From Elusimicrobiaceae bacterium (GTDB lineage Bacteria; Elusimicrobiota; Elusimicrobia; Elusimicrobiales; Elusimicrobiaceae), in the NCBI GenBank assembly GCA_017525025.1, contig JAFXUJ010000007.1:62001-126000 (forward strand): a stretch of DNA of 64,000 nucleotides. Reading direction: 5' to 3'. Within the stretch, counting starts at the first letter, position 1. Each line of letters starts with the position of its first letter. Both the position numbers and the translations under genes were made by a program. Shown one piece after another: positions 1 through 9,326 of this stretch. The notes beneath the pieces were generated by a model, which was not told the DNA's origin, made no database searches, and saw only the letters and a list, made by a program, of their open reading frames with translations.

Positions 1-2
1 TC

Positions 3-509
3 ACTACGCGTCTTCGTCTAATGGAAACCGAAGGCCGCGCCCAGGTGCTTTCCAACCCTAAGATTGTTACTTCGTCCGGTAACAGCGCTAAGATCTCCGT
101 CGGTGGTAAAGTGCCGATACCGGTAGTAAACAACCAAGGGGTAGGTTCTCAGATGGAAGATTACGGTATTTTGCTCAATGTTCTTCCTACCATCATCCCG
201 GAACGCAACAACATTATTGATTTGCAAGTGCAATTAGCTGTATCCACGGTGGACTATTCCCGTACCGTCGTGATCGGTACGGCTACGGCGCCTTCCTTTA
301 CCAACCGCGACGTGGAAACCCACGTAGAACTTAACAGCGGTGAAACGCTTGTAATCGGGGGTTTAAAAAGCAGTGCCCGTAACGTGTCCGAAGACCGCGT
401 GCCGTTCTTAGGGCGCTTGCCGCTTTTAGGACTTTTATTTAAAAGTAAAGACGTAACGGAAGAACAACGCTCCCTCTTCCTGTTTATTACGGTTGAAATC
501 GTAGAGTAA
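3..509 (+). CDS. Tad pilus secretin (RcpA/CpaC family), 3' part only
   Basis: The reading frame is open from base 3, so the 5' part of this gene lies outside the window; 168 residues are visible. They are the C-terminal half of a secretin domain, the outer-membrane ring that lets the pilus exit. Recognisable features are METEGRAQVLSNPKIVT near the start, VPIPVV in the beta lip, and the conserved end motif VPFLGRLPLLGLLFKSK followed by LFLFITVEIVE. Three bases separate it from the CpaE-CpaF gene, so the two are surely cotranscribed. With the Tad ATPase downstream, the secretin is best assigned to a Tad system rather than to type II secretion. Confidence is high for secretin and good for RcpA/CpaC. 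Confidence 0.9.
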   Translation, partial: TTRLRLMETEGRAQVLSNPKIVTSSGNSAKISVGGKVPIPVVNNQGVGSQMEDYGILLNVLPTIIPERNNIIDLQVQLAVSTVDYSRTVVIGTATAPSFTNRDVETHVELNSGETLVIGGLKSSARNVSEDRVPFLGRLPLLGLLFKSKDVTEEQRSLFLFITVEIVE

Positions 510-512
510 AGT

Positions 513-2876
513 ATGGCAGAAGAAAACGAATCTCTTCAAAGTGATGCAAAAATTATTGCCTTTGCAGGGCCGAAAGAAGGCGCCGGCAAAACTACGCTGG
601 TACTGAATTTGGCTTTGGGTTGGGCCGGTATTCAAAAACGACCGGTGCTTATTGTGCCGCTAGACCCCTTGGCCCGCCAAGAACACAATTTTTATTTAGA
701 TATTGCTAACCCGGTCAGCGTGTCTGACTTATTAAAGGTGTTGGGCAATACCTCTATTGCAGTAGTGGGTGGATTATTACGCGGCAAAATTTCCATGTCC
801 CAATGGGGGGTAGGATTGCTCCCGCTGGGGAACACCCGCGCGCAAGTGGGTGCTATCAGCCCTAAAATTTTAATTCCGATTTTGTCCCGCTTATCTCAAA
901 CTTTTGATATCTTTTTGGACGTAGATTCCAGCTTTCCGATGCAGGCCTTTGCCTTTGATATTGCAGACAAAGTGTTTTGGGTAACGAATGCTACCCGTAC
1001 GCATATCAATTCTACGGTACAGTTGTTTAACGATTATAAAGAACAACATTACCCGATGGACCGCGTCAGCATTATTTGCAACGGGTTTGATATGCCGGGA
1101 TCTATTCCTTACGAAGAAATGGAACGTTTCTACTCGCAATTAGGGCGTGAGGTAGATGTGTTCTTGCCGTGGGACGCCGATGTGATGGCAGCTTCCAACC
1201 GCCGCGAAGTGGAAATTATTTCCAACCCGCAAGCGGAATGGGTAAAGGGCCTCCGGTTAGTGTTGGCCAAAATCCGTGATTTAAAGCCGGCTCCTAAAGA
1301 TTGGACATCTTCCGTTACCGATGAAGAGTTTGCCCAAGCTTCGCAGGAAATCTGGTCGCCGCTTTTGTTAGATGACGGGCAATCTTCTTCCGCCGTGGAT
1401 CATATCCAAACCGAAGAAGAAGGGACCAAGACGAAACTATCCTTTTGGGACGATTTGAAACAAAAAATCCACAAAGAAGTGGTGCATACGCTGGAAATTG
1501 AGCACATCGTTATCAGCGACGAAAGCACCGCCAGCGAACAAACCCGCAAACGGGTGGCGGCCATTGTGGATGATATTTTACAAAAGCAACCCAACTTGCA
1601 ATTCTCGCGTGATCAACGTTCTCGCTTCTCTTCGGAACTGTTAGACGAAATTTTAGGGTTAGGGCCGCTGGAAGTCTTGATGCGCGATCCGGCCGTAACC
1701 GAAATCATGGTCAATGCCTTTGATAAGATCTTCATCGAACAAAAAGGTAAATTAACGCTTACGAAATACAAATTTAGAAATAATGATCAAGTGGTGCAAG
1801 TTATTAAACGTATCGTAGCGCCGTTAGGCCGCCGTATTGATGAATCGGTGCCGCTGGTGGACGCGCGTTTGAAAGACGGTTCCCGTGTAAACGCGATTAT
1901 TTCCCCATTGGCCGTTTCCGGTCCGACGCTGACGATTCGTCGCTTCTCTACCAAGCCGTTTGGCCCGGAAGATTATTACCGCTTTGGTACGATTACTCCG
2001 GCGTGTATGGCCTTTATTGAGAAGTGTGTTAAAATCCGCAAAAACATTATTGTTTGCGGGGGTACCGGTACCGGTAAAACCACTTTCTTAAATGCTATTT
2101 CCGGTTACATTGCGGATGATGAACGTATTATCACCGTAGAAGATACGGCGGAACTTCGGTTGCAGCAACCGCACTGGGTATCGCTGGAAAGCCGTCCGCC
2201 AAACGTAGAAGGAAAAGGGGCGGTAACCATTCAAGATTTAGTTAAAAACTGTTTGCGTATGCGCCCGGACCGTATTGTAGTCGGGGAGTGCCGCGGCGGC
2301 GAAGCGTTAGACATGTTGCAAGCCATGAACACCGGTCACGAAGGTTCACTTACGACCATTCACGCTAACACCCCGCGCGACGGATTATCCCGCTTGGAAG
2401 CGATGTGTATGCAAACGGGGGCCGATTTGCCGATTTTCGCTATTCGCGAGATGATTTCTTCGGCGGTCAACATGATTGTACAACTTTCCCGTTTTTCGGA
2501 CGGTTCCCGTAAAGTTACGTATATTACCGAAATGCACGGCCAAAAAGACGGAGAAATCCAATCTACGGACTTATTCCGCTACGTGCAAACGGGTGTAGAC
2601 GAAAACGGAAAAGTACGAGGGGTGTTTGCCCCCACCGGTAATTTGCCTACTTTCTTTGACGAATTTGCAGCCAAAGGGCAAGCGGTAGATGAGAGTATTT
2701 TTAAAGAAGGAGCGGTGCCGTTAGATGAAAACGGCGAGCCTTCGCTGGATGCTGTTAAACAATTGCAAGAAAAACAACAACAAGAAAAACAGCAACAACA
2801 GCAAAATCAAGAGGCGGATCCGTCGCTTGATTCTCCGACGATTCCGCCCGCGCCGCCGGTTTCACCCGCAGCATAA
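513..2876 (+). CDS. CpaE/TadZ-CpaF/TadA fusion: Tad pilus ATPase
   Basis: This 787-aa protein joins two Tad proteins that are usually separate. Residues 1 to about 260 are a MinD/ParA-like domain with a deviant Walker A ([15 protein letters not shown]), as in CpaE/TadZ, which localises the pilus machine. After a linker, residues about 300-735 are a CpaF/TadA secretion ATPase with [19 protein letters not shown], Walker [11 protein letters not shown] near residue 515, the Walker B region [15 protein letters not shown], and [12 protein letters not shown] Gln-rich, then Pro-rich tail ends the protein. It should act at the cytoplasmic face and power Flp pilus assembly. No stop or frameshift separates the halves. 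TadB follows after 8 nt. Family assignment is very secure. Confidence 0.93.
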   Translation: MAEENESLQSDAKIIAFAGPKEGAGKTTLVLNLALGWAGIQKRPVLIVPLDPLARQEHNFYLDIANPVSVSDLLKVLGNTSIAVVGGLLRGKISMSQWGVGLLPLGNTRAQVGAISPKILIPILSRLSQTFDIFLDVDSSFPMQAFAFDIADKVFWVTNATRTHINSTVQLFNDYKEQHYPMDRVSIICNGFDMPGSIPYEEMERFYSQLGREVDVFLPWDADVMAASNRREVEIISNPQAEWVKGLRLVLAKIRDLKPAPKDWTSSVTDEEFAQASQEIWSPLLLDDGQSSSAVDHIQTEEEGTKTKLSFWDDLKQKIHKEVVHTLEIEHIVISDESTASEQTRKRVAAIVDDILQKQPNLQFSRDQRSRFSSELLDEILGLGPLEVLMRDPAVTEIMVNAFDKIFIEQKGKLTLTKYKFRNNDQVVQVIKRIVAPLGRRIDESVPLVDARLKDGSRVNAIISPLAVSGPTLTIRRFSTKPFGPEDYYRFGTITPACMAFIEKCVKIRKNIIVCGGTGTGKTTFLNAISGYIADDERIITVEDTAELRLQQPHWVSLESRPPNVEGKGAVTIQDLVKNCLRMRPDRIVVGECRGGEALDMLQAMNTGHEGSLTTIHANTPRDGLSRLEAMCMQTGADLPIFAIREMISSAVNMIVQLSRFSDGSRKVTYITEMHGQKDGEIQSTDLFRYVQTGVDENGKVRGVFAPTGNLPTFFDEFAAKGQAVDESIFKEGAVPLDENGEPSLDAVKQLQEKQQQEKQQQQQNQEADPSLDSPTIPPAPPVSPAA

Positions 2877-2884
2877 AAGAGGAT

Positions 2885-4510
2885 ATGAAGAAACATTTGC
2901 ACTTTATATGGACGATATTGATATTGGCAGTGGTCTGTCTGCCGGCAGTGGACAGTCAGGCTCGTGCTTTGTCCTCCCGCGATCGGATTCGTATTCGCTG
3001 TTCGATGGAAAAAATGCGTATCATGGCGGAGTTTTTTGATGTCAATGTCCCTAATGATAAGAAAGTGTATGAATTGCCGGCCGAATGCGGAGGCGGGCAA
3101 GTGCGTAGAGTAACCATGCCTAAATGGTTTGGGGATGAACTAATCCGCATGAATTCCAATAAGGTTGTTTATATCCCCAATGAAGGTACGTATAGCGAAG
3201 TGGATTTGTGGCGTCAGGCGTTTTCTAACGTATATCTATTCTTGGATCGGGCTGATAAATCGTTAGATCCCAACCAACCGATTGTATTAGATCAACTCTC
3301 CCGCGGTTATGTGGGAAACCGCATCAATTTGATGGCTACTTTGGACCGCTTGAATAAGGACTTACTGCGCGGGAAACAGATGCTCATTATGAAGGATAGT
3401 ATGGACGGACGTGCGCGGTCTATGTTATCCACCTTTGAATTGATTAACAATGAGTTTTTTAGTACCATAGAATCCTTTTCCAGCCCTATTTCCAAACGGG
3501 AAGATAAATATCGCCAATCGGTCATGGCCGTAGTGATATTGTCTAACCATTTGTTTTCGCAATTTATGAATTCGGCCATTCCTGCCTATCCGCCGGATCC
3601 GAAGATTTTCCGTACCACCCGGGCGGACCGGGCCGCCAGCCTATTTTTAATCGTATTGGGCTCCTGTTTGGCTGGACTAGCCGTGTATCTGCTCCTGGAA
3701 AACAAACGCGACAGTATTTCCGCCTTAATGGAAGATTATCGGCAGAAGAGTTTGGTTTGGGCCGAAGATTTCAACCGTCAATTCCTTACCATTGATATTA
3801 AATACATTGTGTTTGGCACCATTGCCCTTTTTGGCTTGGGCGGCCTTTTGTTAGGATTTATGGTGGGGGGATTTGTCGGGGTATTTGTCTTTTTATTGGT
3901 ACTCTTGATGGGGGCGGTAATTAGTGTGCGGATGCCGGCAGCGGTGTTGGATTCCCTCAAAAAGAGCCGCGGGCGTAAAGTAAATGCCCAGTTGATGGAT
4001 TCACTTATTTTGTTATCTAACTCACTTCGTTCCGGTATGGATATCGTGCAGGGATTTGAGTTGGTTTCCAAGGATATGCTACCACCCATTGCGGATGAAT
4101 TTGGCTTGGTAGTTAAAAACTACCAATTGGGTACTCCTTTTGAACAAGCCCTGGACGGACTTACCGAGCGGGTAGAAAGCCGGATGCTTTCGTACATTGT
4201 CAAAGCTATTATTATCCAGCGGCAAGTAGGGGGAAACCTAACCATTATTTTCTCGCGTTTGGTAGAAAACATCCGTGAAGAAAGTAAATTGGAAGAAAAA
4301 TTGCAAGCTATGACGGCCCAACAAAAGATTCAGTCTATCGTAGTGAGTATCATGCCGTTTGTGATGATGCTGGTTATGTTTATTTTCAATCCGGAACAGA
4401 TGATTTCGTTCTATCTCAGTCCGTTAGGCATATGCGTATTTTTATTCTGTATCATCTGGATCGGAATTGGCTTAAAAGTCCTCAAAAAGATGGGCGAGGT
4501 GCGGGTGTAA
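2885..4510 (+). CDS. TadB-like inner-membrane platform protein with secreted N-terminal extension
   Basis: The protein has 541 aa, about 200 more than a typical TadB. It starts with a signal-peptide-like stretch (MKKHLHFIWTILILAVVCLP). About 220 residues without a family match follow, then a membrane segment near 255-272 and two more near 308-350. The T2SSF/GspF domain (LILLSNSLRSGMDIVQGFELVS, residues about 370-495) comes next, with C-terminal membrane helices. TadB and TadC form the inner-membrane platform of the Tad pilus. The start has GAGG 5 nt upstream and sits 8 nt after the ATPase gene; TadC follows 3 nt after the stop. The core assignment is secure. The N-terminal extension would lie outside the inner membrane and its role is unknown. 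Confidence 0.87.
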   Translation: MKKHLHFIWTILILAVVCLPAVDSQARALSSRDRIRIRCSMEKMRIMAEFFDVNVPNDKKVYELPAECGGGQVRRVTMPKWFGDELIRMNSNKVVYIPNEGTYSEVDLWRQAFSNVYLFLDRADKSLDPNQPIVLDQLSRGYVGNRINLMATLDRLNKDLLRGKQMLIMKDSMDGRARSMLSTFELINNEFFSTIESFSSPISKREDKYRQSVMAVVILSNHLFSQFMNSAIPAYPPDPKIFRTTRADRAASLFLIVLGSCLAGLAVYLLLENKRDSISALMEDYRQKSLVWAEDFNRQFLTIDIKYIVFGTIALFGLGGLLLGFMVGGFVGVFVFLLVLLMGAVISVRMPAAVLDSLKKSRGRKVNAQLMDSLILLSNSLRSGMDIVQGFELVSKDMLPPIADEFGLVVKNYQLGTPFEQALDGLTERVESRMLSYIVKAIIIQRQVGGNLTIIFSRLVENIREESKLEEKLQAMTAQQKIQSIVVSIMPFVMMLVMFIFNPEQMISFYLSPLGICVFLFCIIWIGIGLKVLKKMGEVRV

Positions 4511-4513
4511 ACT

Positions 4514-5404
4514 ATGAACAACATGGTATTTACCTTAGGACTTAATTTATTATTGGCTATAGGAATGTTTGCTGCCTTTATGGCCGTGTTTGCTTTGCTG
4601 GCCCCTAAGGAGAAAAAAGAAGAAGTGATGGACGTGGCGGTTAAACGGTTTAAATCCGCCTCCAGCTTTGCCCAGTTACAACCGGAAGACAAATTTTTAG
4701 ATAGATTGGCCATGTTCTGCTTGCGTAATTTCCAAGTGGAAGATACGCTTGAAGAAATTCATATGCAGTTGGGAAGCCCGGATAAGCCCCAGCCTGTAGA
4801 TATTTTATATACCAAAATCTTATGTTCGCTTGTTATTCCGGCGGCGATCATGCTATTGTTCCAAGCTTTTTGGCCGGTTATATTAGTACCGTTGTGCTTT
4901 TACGTACCGGATGTGCTGCTGAGAAGCAAAATACAAAAGCGCCAAGCTGAAATTTTGGGTAATTTTTCTACTACGGTAGACTTGGCGGCACTTATTATTG
5001 AGTCCGGGTTGGATTATTTAACGGCCTTTGAAAGAATTATTAAAATAGCTAAAGAAAAAACCATTTTGGAAGAAGAACTGGAAAAAACCATTAACGAAAT
5101 TAAATTGGGTTACTCCCGCCGGGAAGCCTTGGAACATTTTGCCGCCCGTACCGGTGTGCAGGAAGTACGTTCTCTGGTGGGATTAATTATTCAGTCGGAT
5201 GAATTGGGTACCAGTTTGGTGGACTTACTGCGTAATTTTTCAACGGATCTGCGTTCGCGTCGTTTAAGCCGCGCCGAGAAGTTGGCTGCCCAAGCTTCTA
5301 CGAAGATGTTATTTCCGCTTTTTGTGTTCATCTTCCCAACGATTTTTATTTTGATTTTAGCGCCAATGATTATGGGCCTTGTCAACGGCGGTATGGGTTT
5401 TTAG
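4514..5404 (+). CDS. TadC-like inner-membrane platform protein
   Basis: The 296-aa product has an N-terminal membrane helix (residues 5-28), a cytoplasmic part, two helices near 95-135 and a T2SSF domain at about 150-275. Within that domain, TTVDLAALIIESGLDYLTAF and GTSLVDLLRNFSTDLRSRRL are the recognisable stretches, followed by a C-terminal helix. It pairs with TadB as the second platform protein. It lies 3 nt after the TadB stop and just before a TPR gene, all in one operon. Length and order (TadA, TadB, TadC) are as expected for Tad loci. Confidence 0.9.
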   Translation: MNNMVFTLGLNLLLAIGMFAAFMAVFALLAPKEKKEEVMDVAVKRFKSASSFAQLQPEDKFLDRLAMFCLRNFQVEDTLEEIHMQLGSPDKPQPVDILYTKILCSLVIPAAIMLLFQAFWPVILVPLCFYVPDVLLRSKIQKRQAEILGNFSTTVDLAALIIESGLDYLTAFERIIKIAKEKTILEEELEKTINEIKLGYSRREALEHFAARTGVQEVRSLVGLIIQSDELGTSLVDLLRNFSTDLRSRRLSRAEKLAAQASTKMLFPLFVFIFPTIFILILAPMIMGLVNGGMGF

Positions 5405-5414
5405 AGGACAACTT

Positions 5415-6863
5415 ATGAAAAAATATTTATTCTTAGCGTTTGTTTTATTGAGTGCATGGCCGGTGGCGTTTGCGGCTACGTCTACTACCTCCTTCCACCG
5501 GGAAATCCCTGTGCGGCAATATGGCAAAGAGGAAGGCATGTTGCTGGACCTGGGCAAGATTTCCATGGGTACCTTAAATGATGTGGAAGAGAAAAAACAA
5601 TATCTTTCCACCGTACAATTAGAAAAACAACGTATCCAAAACTATACATTGCGCATGGTGTATGAAAACGCCTACCGTCTTTATAAGCAGGGCGATTATC
5701 AACGCGCGCAGGAAATGGCTCAAACCATTTTAAGTATTGACCCCAATTTCAAACAAGCCCAAACATTGGCTTGGCAAGCCCAAAACATGGGGGCGTACGG
5801 GACTACGTCGGAAAAACAAGTCATTGAATCCAAATTCCAAGAGGCCGAGCGGCTTTACGCCAGCGGGCGCTTGGTGGAAGCGAATGATAAATTAAATGAA
5901 ATTTTAACCATTCAACCCGGTAATTCCACGGCGTATTCTTGGAAGCAGAAAATTGATTCCGAGATTGCGCGAGAATACGCCCGCCGGGGGAATGTGGCAG
6001 AAAAAAATGGGGAGTATCAAAAAGCATTGGATGCTTGGTATAACGCTCTTTTGATGCGCAAAGATGACCCGCGGTTAGTGGCTAAGATTTCCGAAGTAGA
6101 AAACAAACTGCGTAAACAACAAGTGGAAGATTCTATGCGGCAAGCGTTAGATTACTACAACAAAGGCAAGTACATAGAATCGTACACGGTATTTGAACGG
6201 ATTATGAAAATTCAACCCGGCGATCCGCGGGTGCAGAAGTATATGTCGCAACTTAAAAATGAAATTGCGGCCGGTTATTACACGGCCGGAACCCGCTCGT
6301 ATAATACCAACCGTTTTGACCAAGCCGTTTCATACTGGAATAATGCCAAAAAATGGGGAGCGGATCCTGTTGTGATAGACGGACTTATCAAACAGGCACG
6401 CAACGCCAAAGAGAGCTATTTACGCAGACAACGTGAATTGCGTTTGTTACGCGAACAGCAAGCCCAGGAAGCCGAGCAAGCCGGTACGGAAACTTCTACT
6501 TCCCAAGAAGAAAATACGGAAACCATTGAAACGGTTACGGTAGAAACCAATGTGCCCGGTGCTACCGGCCAACCGATTACTCCGGGAGTTACTCCGGGTG
6601 GCACAGTGTTGCCTGTGGCCACGCCCGGCACGGAAATCCCCGGCTCCAACGAGCCCTTGCCCGGGATTACTTCTCCGGCAATTGGGCGGGTATCGGCTGA
6701 GGCCAGTGCGGCTTCTCGTACCAAATACATTGAAGGCTTAGACGCTTTTAACCAAGACGATTACGAACGGGCCCGCCAAGCGTGGATTGTGGCCAAGCAG
6801 TTGGATCCGGGTAACAGCGATGCGGACTTGGGTTTACGTAAATTGGAAGAGCTAATGAGATAA
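5415..6863 (+). CDS. Secreted TPR-repeat protein of the Tad locus
   Basis: I chose the ATG at 5415 because AGAGGAC precedes it and a signal peptide follows directly (MKKYLFLAFVLLSAWPVAFA); an in-frame upstream start at 5379 would overlap tadC and mask the signal. The 482-aa product holds several TPR-like units (YENAYRLYKQGDYQRAQEMA, QALDYYNKGKYIESYTVFER, YIEGLDAFNQDDYERARQAW). Between the repeats lies a Glu/Gln-rich charged stretch followed by a Pro/Gly/Thr-rich linker around residues 365-430. Tad loci commonly contain a TPR protein (TadD) that helps assemble the machine in the periplasm or at the outer membrane. This one fits that role by context, but sequence alone does not make it TadD. 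Confidence 0.8.
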   Translation: MKKYLFLAFVLLSAWPVAFAATSTTSFHREIPVRQYGKEEGMLLDLGKISMGTLNDVEEKKQYLSTVQLEKQRIQNYTLRMVYENAYRLYKQGDYQRAQEMAQTILSIDPNFKQAQTLAWQAQNMGAYGTTSEKQVIESKFQEAERLYASGRLVEANDKLNEILTIQPGNSTAYSWKQKIDSEIAREYARRGNVAEKNGEYQKALDAWYNALLMRKDDPRLVAKISEVENKLRKQQVEDSMRQALDYYNKGKYIESYTVFERIMKIQPGDPRVQKYMSQLKNEIAAGYYTAGTRSYNTNRFDQAVSYWNNAKKWGADPVVIDGLIKQARNAKESYLRRQRELRLLREQQAQEAEQAGTETSTSQEENTETIETVTVETNVPGATGQPITPGVTPGGTVLPVATPGTEIPGSNEPLPGITSPAIGRVSAEASAASRTKYIEGLDAFNQDDYERARQAWIVAKQLDPGNSDADLGLRKLEELMR

Positions 6864-6876
6864 CGAGGACAAAACA

Positions 6877-7983
6877 ATGAAACTTACTTCTAAATGGATT
6901 TTGTGGTTTGTATTGGTAACCGTATATGCGGCCATGATTGGCGGGTTGTTCTATTACAATTTGTTTAAATTTGTTTTTGATAAAAAATTACAAAATGAAA
7001 TGGTAGAAATGGTACGTTACCGGGCACCTTCTTTGGTGCAATGGCTGGCCTCCCGTCCCAAAGGAGAGGCTACCTTCCGCGAAGCGGACATTATGAAAGG
7101 GCTTACCCGCAATGATGAACGTATTACCAGCCTCATTTATCTAAATTATGACGGTTCTATCCGTTGGCATGAAAATGCACAGTTCTTGCGCATGTCGTAT
7201 TCGGATTATGATAACTCTGTCGGTTTTGATACGAATGCGGCTGTTCAAGCCATACGGGATCGTTTGCCCCGTGCCATTATGTTTGGTAACGGCAATTATT
7301 ATGATATGGCTATTCCGCTGCTAGCTAAAGACAACGTAGTGGCCGGGGTAGTTAATATCACGGTATCGCGCGAAAGTGCCAAAAAACTTATCCACTCATC
7401 TATGATACGCTATGCGTTTGGCGTAATCGTTATGATTTTGTTGATTGGCGGCGTGTTATATCTATTCTTATTACTTAAAATTATTCGCCCGTTAGAAGCT
7501 TTAAAAGACAGTATTGACGCCGTTTCTTTTAATAATCCGAAACTTTCTTTCCCTGCGCGAAATGACGAGATCGGGGATGTGGGGGAATCGATCAATGCGT
7601 TGCTGGATAAAATTCGGGAAGACCGCCAACTGTTGGAACAAAAAGAAACAATGTCCGAAGAGAAGGAACAGAAATGGTGGGCGTGCATATTAGAAGCCAT
7701 GACTCCGCAAGGCGGAAAAGGTATGGTGTTGGATGAAGAAAACAACATTCTATTTGCTAATTTTGAATTGAATCAATCAAAAAAGAAAGTACACTTGTTA
7801 GATGTATTTGACAGCCGGCAACAAGAAATTATTCAGGCTGTGGGAGAGGCCTTGGAAACCCCAGCAAAGATAGTGCGCCGCTCCGTAGTAGATAAAGATG
7901 TAAAATATATAGTGAAAGCGGTACAATTACCGGATGATGGCGGTAAAAATCGCGTCGTCTTGGTGTTGGAACCTGAAAAATAA
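6877..7983 (+). CDS. HAMP-domain membrane sensor protein without a kinase domain
   Basis: This 368-aa protein has a membrane helix at about residues 8-30, an extracytoplasmic sensory region to about 175, and a second helix near 178-200. A HAMP linker (IIRPLEALKDSIDAV to EIGDVGESINALLDKI) and a short coiled coil rich in Glu and Lys follow. The C-terminal part (MVLDEENNILFANFELN) looks like a PAS fold, but there is no HisKA, HATPase, GGDEF or methyl-accepting module. It may be a partner sensor for the kinases 1.3 kb downstream. It sits 13 nt after the TPR gene with GAGGAC as ribosome site and is part of the tad operon. Confidence 0.72.
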   Translation: MKLTSKWILWFVLVTVYAAMIGGLFYYNLFKFVFDKKLQNEMVEMVRYRAPSLVQWLASRPKGEATFREADIMKGLTRNDERITSLIYLNYDGSIRWHENAQFLRMSYSDYDNSVGFDTNAAVQAIRDRLPRAIMFGNGNYYDMAIPLLAKDNVVAGVVNITVSRESAKKLIHSSMIRYAFGVIVMILLIGGVLYLFLLLKIIRPLEALKDSIDAVSFNNPKLSFPARNDEIGDVGESINALLDKIREDRQLLEQKETMSEEKEQKWWACILEAMTPQGGKGMVLDEENNILFANFELNQSKKKVHLLDVFDSRQQEIIQAVGEALETPAKIVRRSVVDKDVKYIVKAVQLPDDGGKNRVVLVLEPEK

Positions 7984-8006
7984 TCTCACATCAATTAGGA
8001 GAAAAT

Positions 8007-8276
8007 ATGAAAGTAGAAATCAAAAGAGTAAGTATCGTAAAGGTATTGTTTTCAGTATTTCCGCTTGCCGTATTTGCGGTAATGTTGTTAAGCGCATTGA
8101 CGGAGTTGTTTAGCCCGGAAGTGTCTTTTAATTTAACTTCTTTGATGGTTATGATTATGCGCTCTATCCAAGGGACAATTTTGTTCTTGGTTTCTACGGC
8201 ATTGTTTTTACTTGTTTATAACGGATTGTGTGCATTAGGCATTCGTGGCGTACAAGTAGAATTGGAAGATAAATAA
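8007..8276 (+). CDS. Small two-helix membrane protein, DUF3566-like
   Basis: The 89-aa product has two predicted membrane helices (about residues 12-30 and 47-73), separated by a short polar loop, and ends in RGVQVELEDK. The layout and the ending resemble the DUF3566 group of small membrane proteins, but this is an impression from reading, not a search result. A good ribosome site (TAGGAG) lies 7 nt before the ATG. Its place between the HAMP protein and the lipoprotein suggests cotranscription with the tad genes. Function is unknown. Confidence 0.6.
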   Translation: MKVEIKRVSIVKVLFSVFPLAVFAVMLLSALTELFSPEVSFNLTSLMVMIMRSIQGTILFLVSTALFLLVYNGLCALGIRGVQVELEDK

Positions 8277-8295
8277 TAAGGGAGAAAGGCAATTT

Positions 8296-9240
8296 ATGAA
8301 AAAACTTGTAAGTGTGTTGTTAGCTTGTGCGATGGCGGCCGCCTGCGGTTCACCGACTCCGGCCGGAAATACAACTGCTAAAAAAGTAGAGAAAATGGAA
8401 AAAGCGGAATTTATTATTATTGAATCCGATGAATATTCCGCCGGGAAGGAAGATCCCCAATTAACAATGGGTATGGCCAAATTCCTGGAAGTGGAACCAA
8501 ATGTAACCCATCTAACCCCGGCAGAAGCGGCAGAAAATGTTAAATTGAAAGATATAAAATATGATTTCTTACCGCTTTACCTTGTTGAAAAAAAACCGGC
8601 TGTTCATAGCAAAATGGAGCAATATATTAAACAAGGTTACTTCCAAGAAACGGAAGACTATGTAGTTATGCCGCACCAAACCCGCCAAGGGGTGTATATG
8701 AATAAAAAGGCAAAAAAGAACGTCATGGACTTGTTTGTCATGGCGCAATGCCCTTACGGCGTGCGGGCGGAAAATTTTGTCATCCAAGCTAAAAAAGAAG
8801 GCAAATTCCCCTCCGGAAAAACCTTAAACTTGCACTATATCGTGGATTATAACCAAGCCAAAGGTTTTAACAGTATGCATGGTTCCGGTGAATGGGAAGA
8901 AGCCGTTCGCCAATTGCTCATTGCCAAATATTACCCGGGGAAATTCTGGAAATATTTGGAAATCCGCAACAAAGACTACCGCTCCAGCCGCTGGGATAAA
9001 GCCATGGAAGAGGCCGGTGTGGATATGAAAAAAATTCTCAGCAAATTTGATACGGAAGGCTTGGAATTGTTAAAGAAAGAAGCGGCCTACGCCAAGGAAT
9101 TTGGTGTAAGTGCTTCTCCTACCATTATTTGGGAAGGCAAAGTGCAGATGGACTTAGGGTCTGCCTCTAAGCTGGAAGGATTCGGGTTTTTCAACCCCGG
9201 TCAAGCCAGCGGTGTTGCTGCCCCGGCTGGTAGCTGCTAA
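8296..9240 (+). CDS. Thioredoxin-fold (DsbA-like) lipoprotein
   Basis: The 314-aa protein begins with a lipoprotein signal (MKKLVSVLLACAMAAAC), so Cys17 is the likely lipidated residue. Residues from about 145 form a thioredoxin-like fold. MDLFVMAQCPYGVRAE takes the place of the usual CxxC active site, and SASPTIIWEGK carries the cis-proline. The active-site motif is CPYG, so only the first cysteine is kept, as in some thioredoxin-fold proteins of this branch; a last Cys sits at the C-terminus. It would be tethered in the periplasm. Large Cys-rich secreted proteins are encoded further down the locus, so a role in thiol handling is possible but not shown. Confidence 0.75.
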   Translation: MKKLVSVLLACAMAAACGSPTPAGNTTAKKVEKMEKAEFIIIESDEYSAGKEDPQLTMGMAKFLEVEPNVTHLTPAEAAENVKLKDIKYDFLPLYLVEKKPAVHSKMEQYIKQGYFQETEDYVVMPHQTRQGVYMNKKAKKNVMDLFVMAQCPYGVRAENFVIQAKKEGKFPSGKTLNLHYIVDYNQAKGFNSMHGSGEWEEAVRQLLIAKYYPGKFWKYLEIRNKDYRSSRWDKAMEEAGVDMKKILSKFDTEGLELLKKEAAYAKEFGVSASPTIIWEGKVQMDLGSASKLEGFGFFNPGQASGVAAPAGSC

Positions 9241-9263
9241 CAGCTGATTTTTTAGATGTATGG

Positions 9264-9296
9264 GCGGGGGCTGGAAAATGATCCGGCCCCCGCTTT
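9264..9296 (+). terminator. GC-rich hairpin after the lipoprotein gene
   Basis: An 8-bp perfect stem, GCGGGGGC with GCCCCCGC, is extended by TGG/CCG inside and followed by only TTTCCC. It may act as a weak terminator or partial attenuator between the pilus genes and the signalling genes. Confidence 0.5.
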
Positions 9297-9326
9297 CCCA
9301 AAAAACATCAAGCAGGAAAGGATCGG

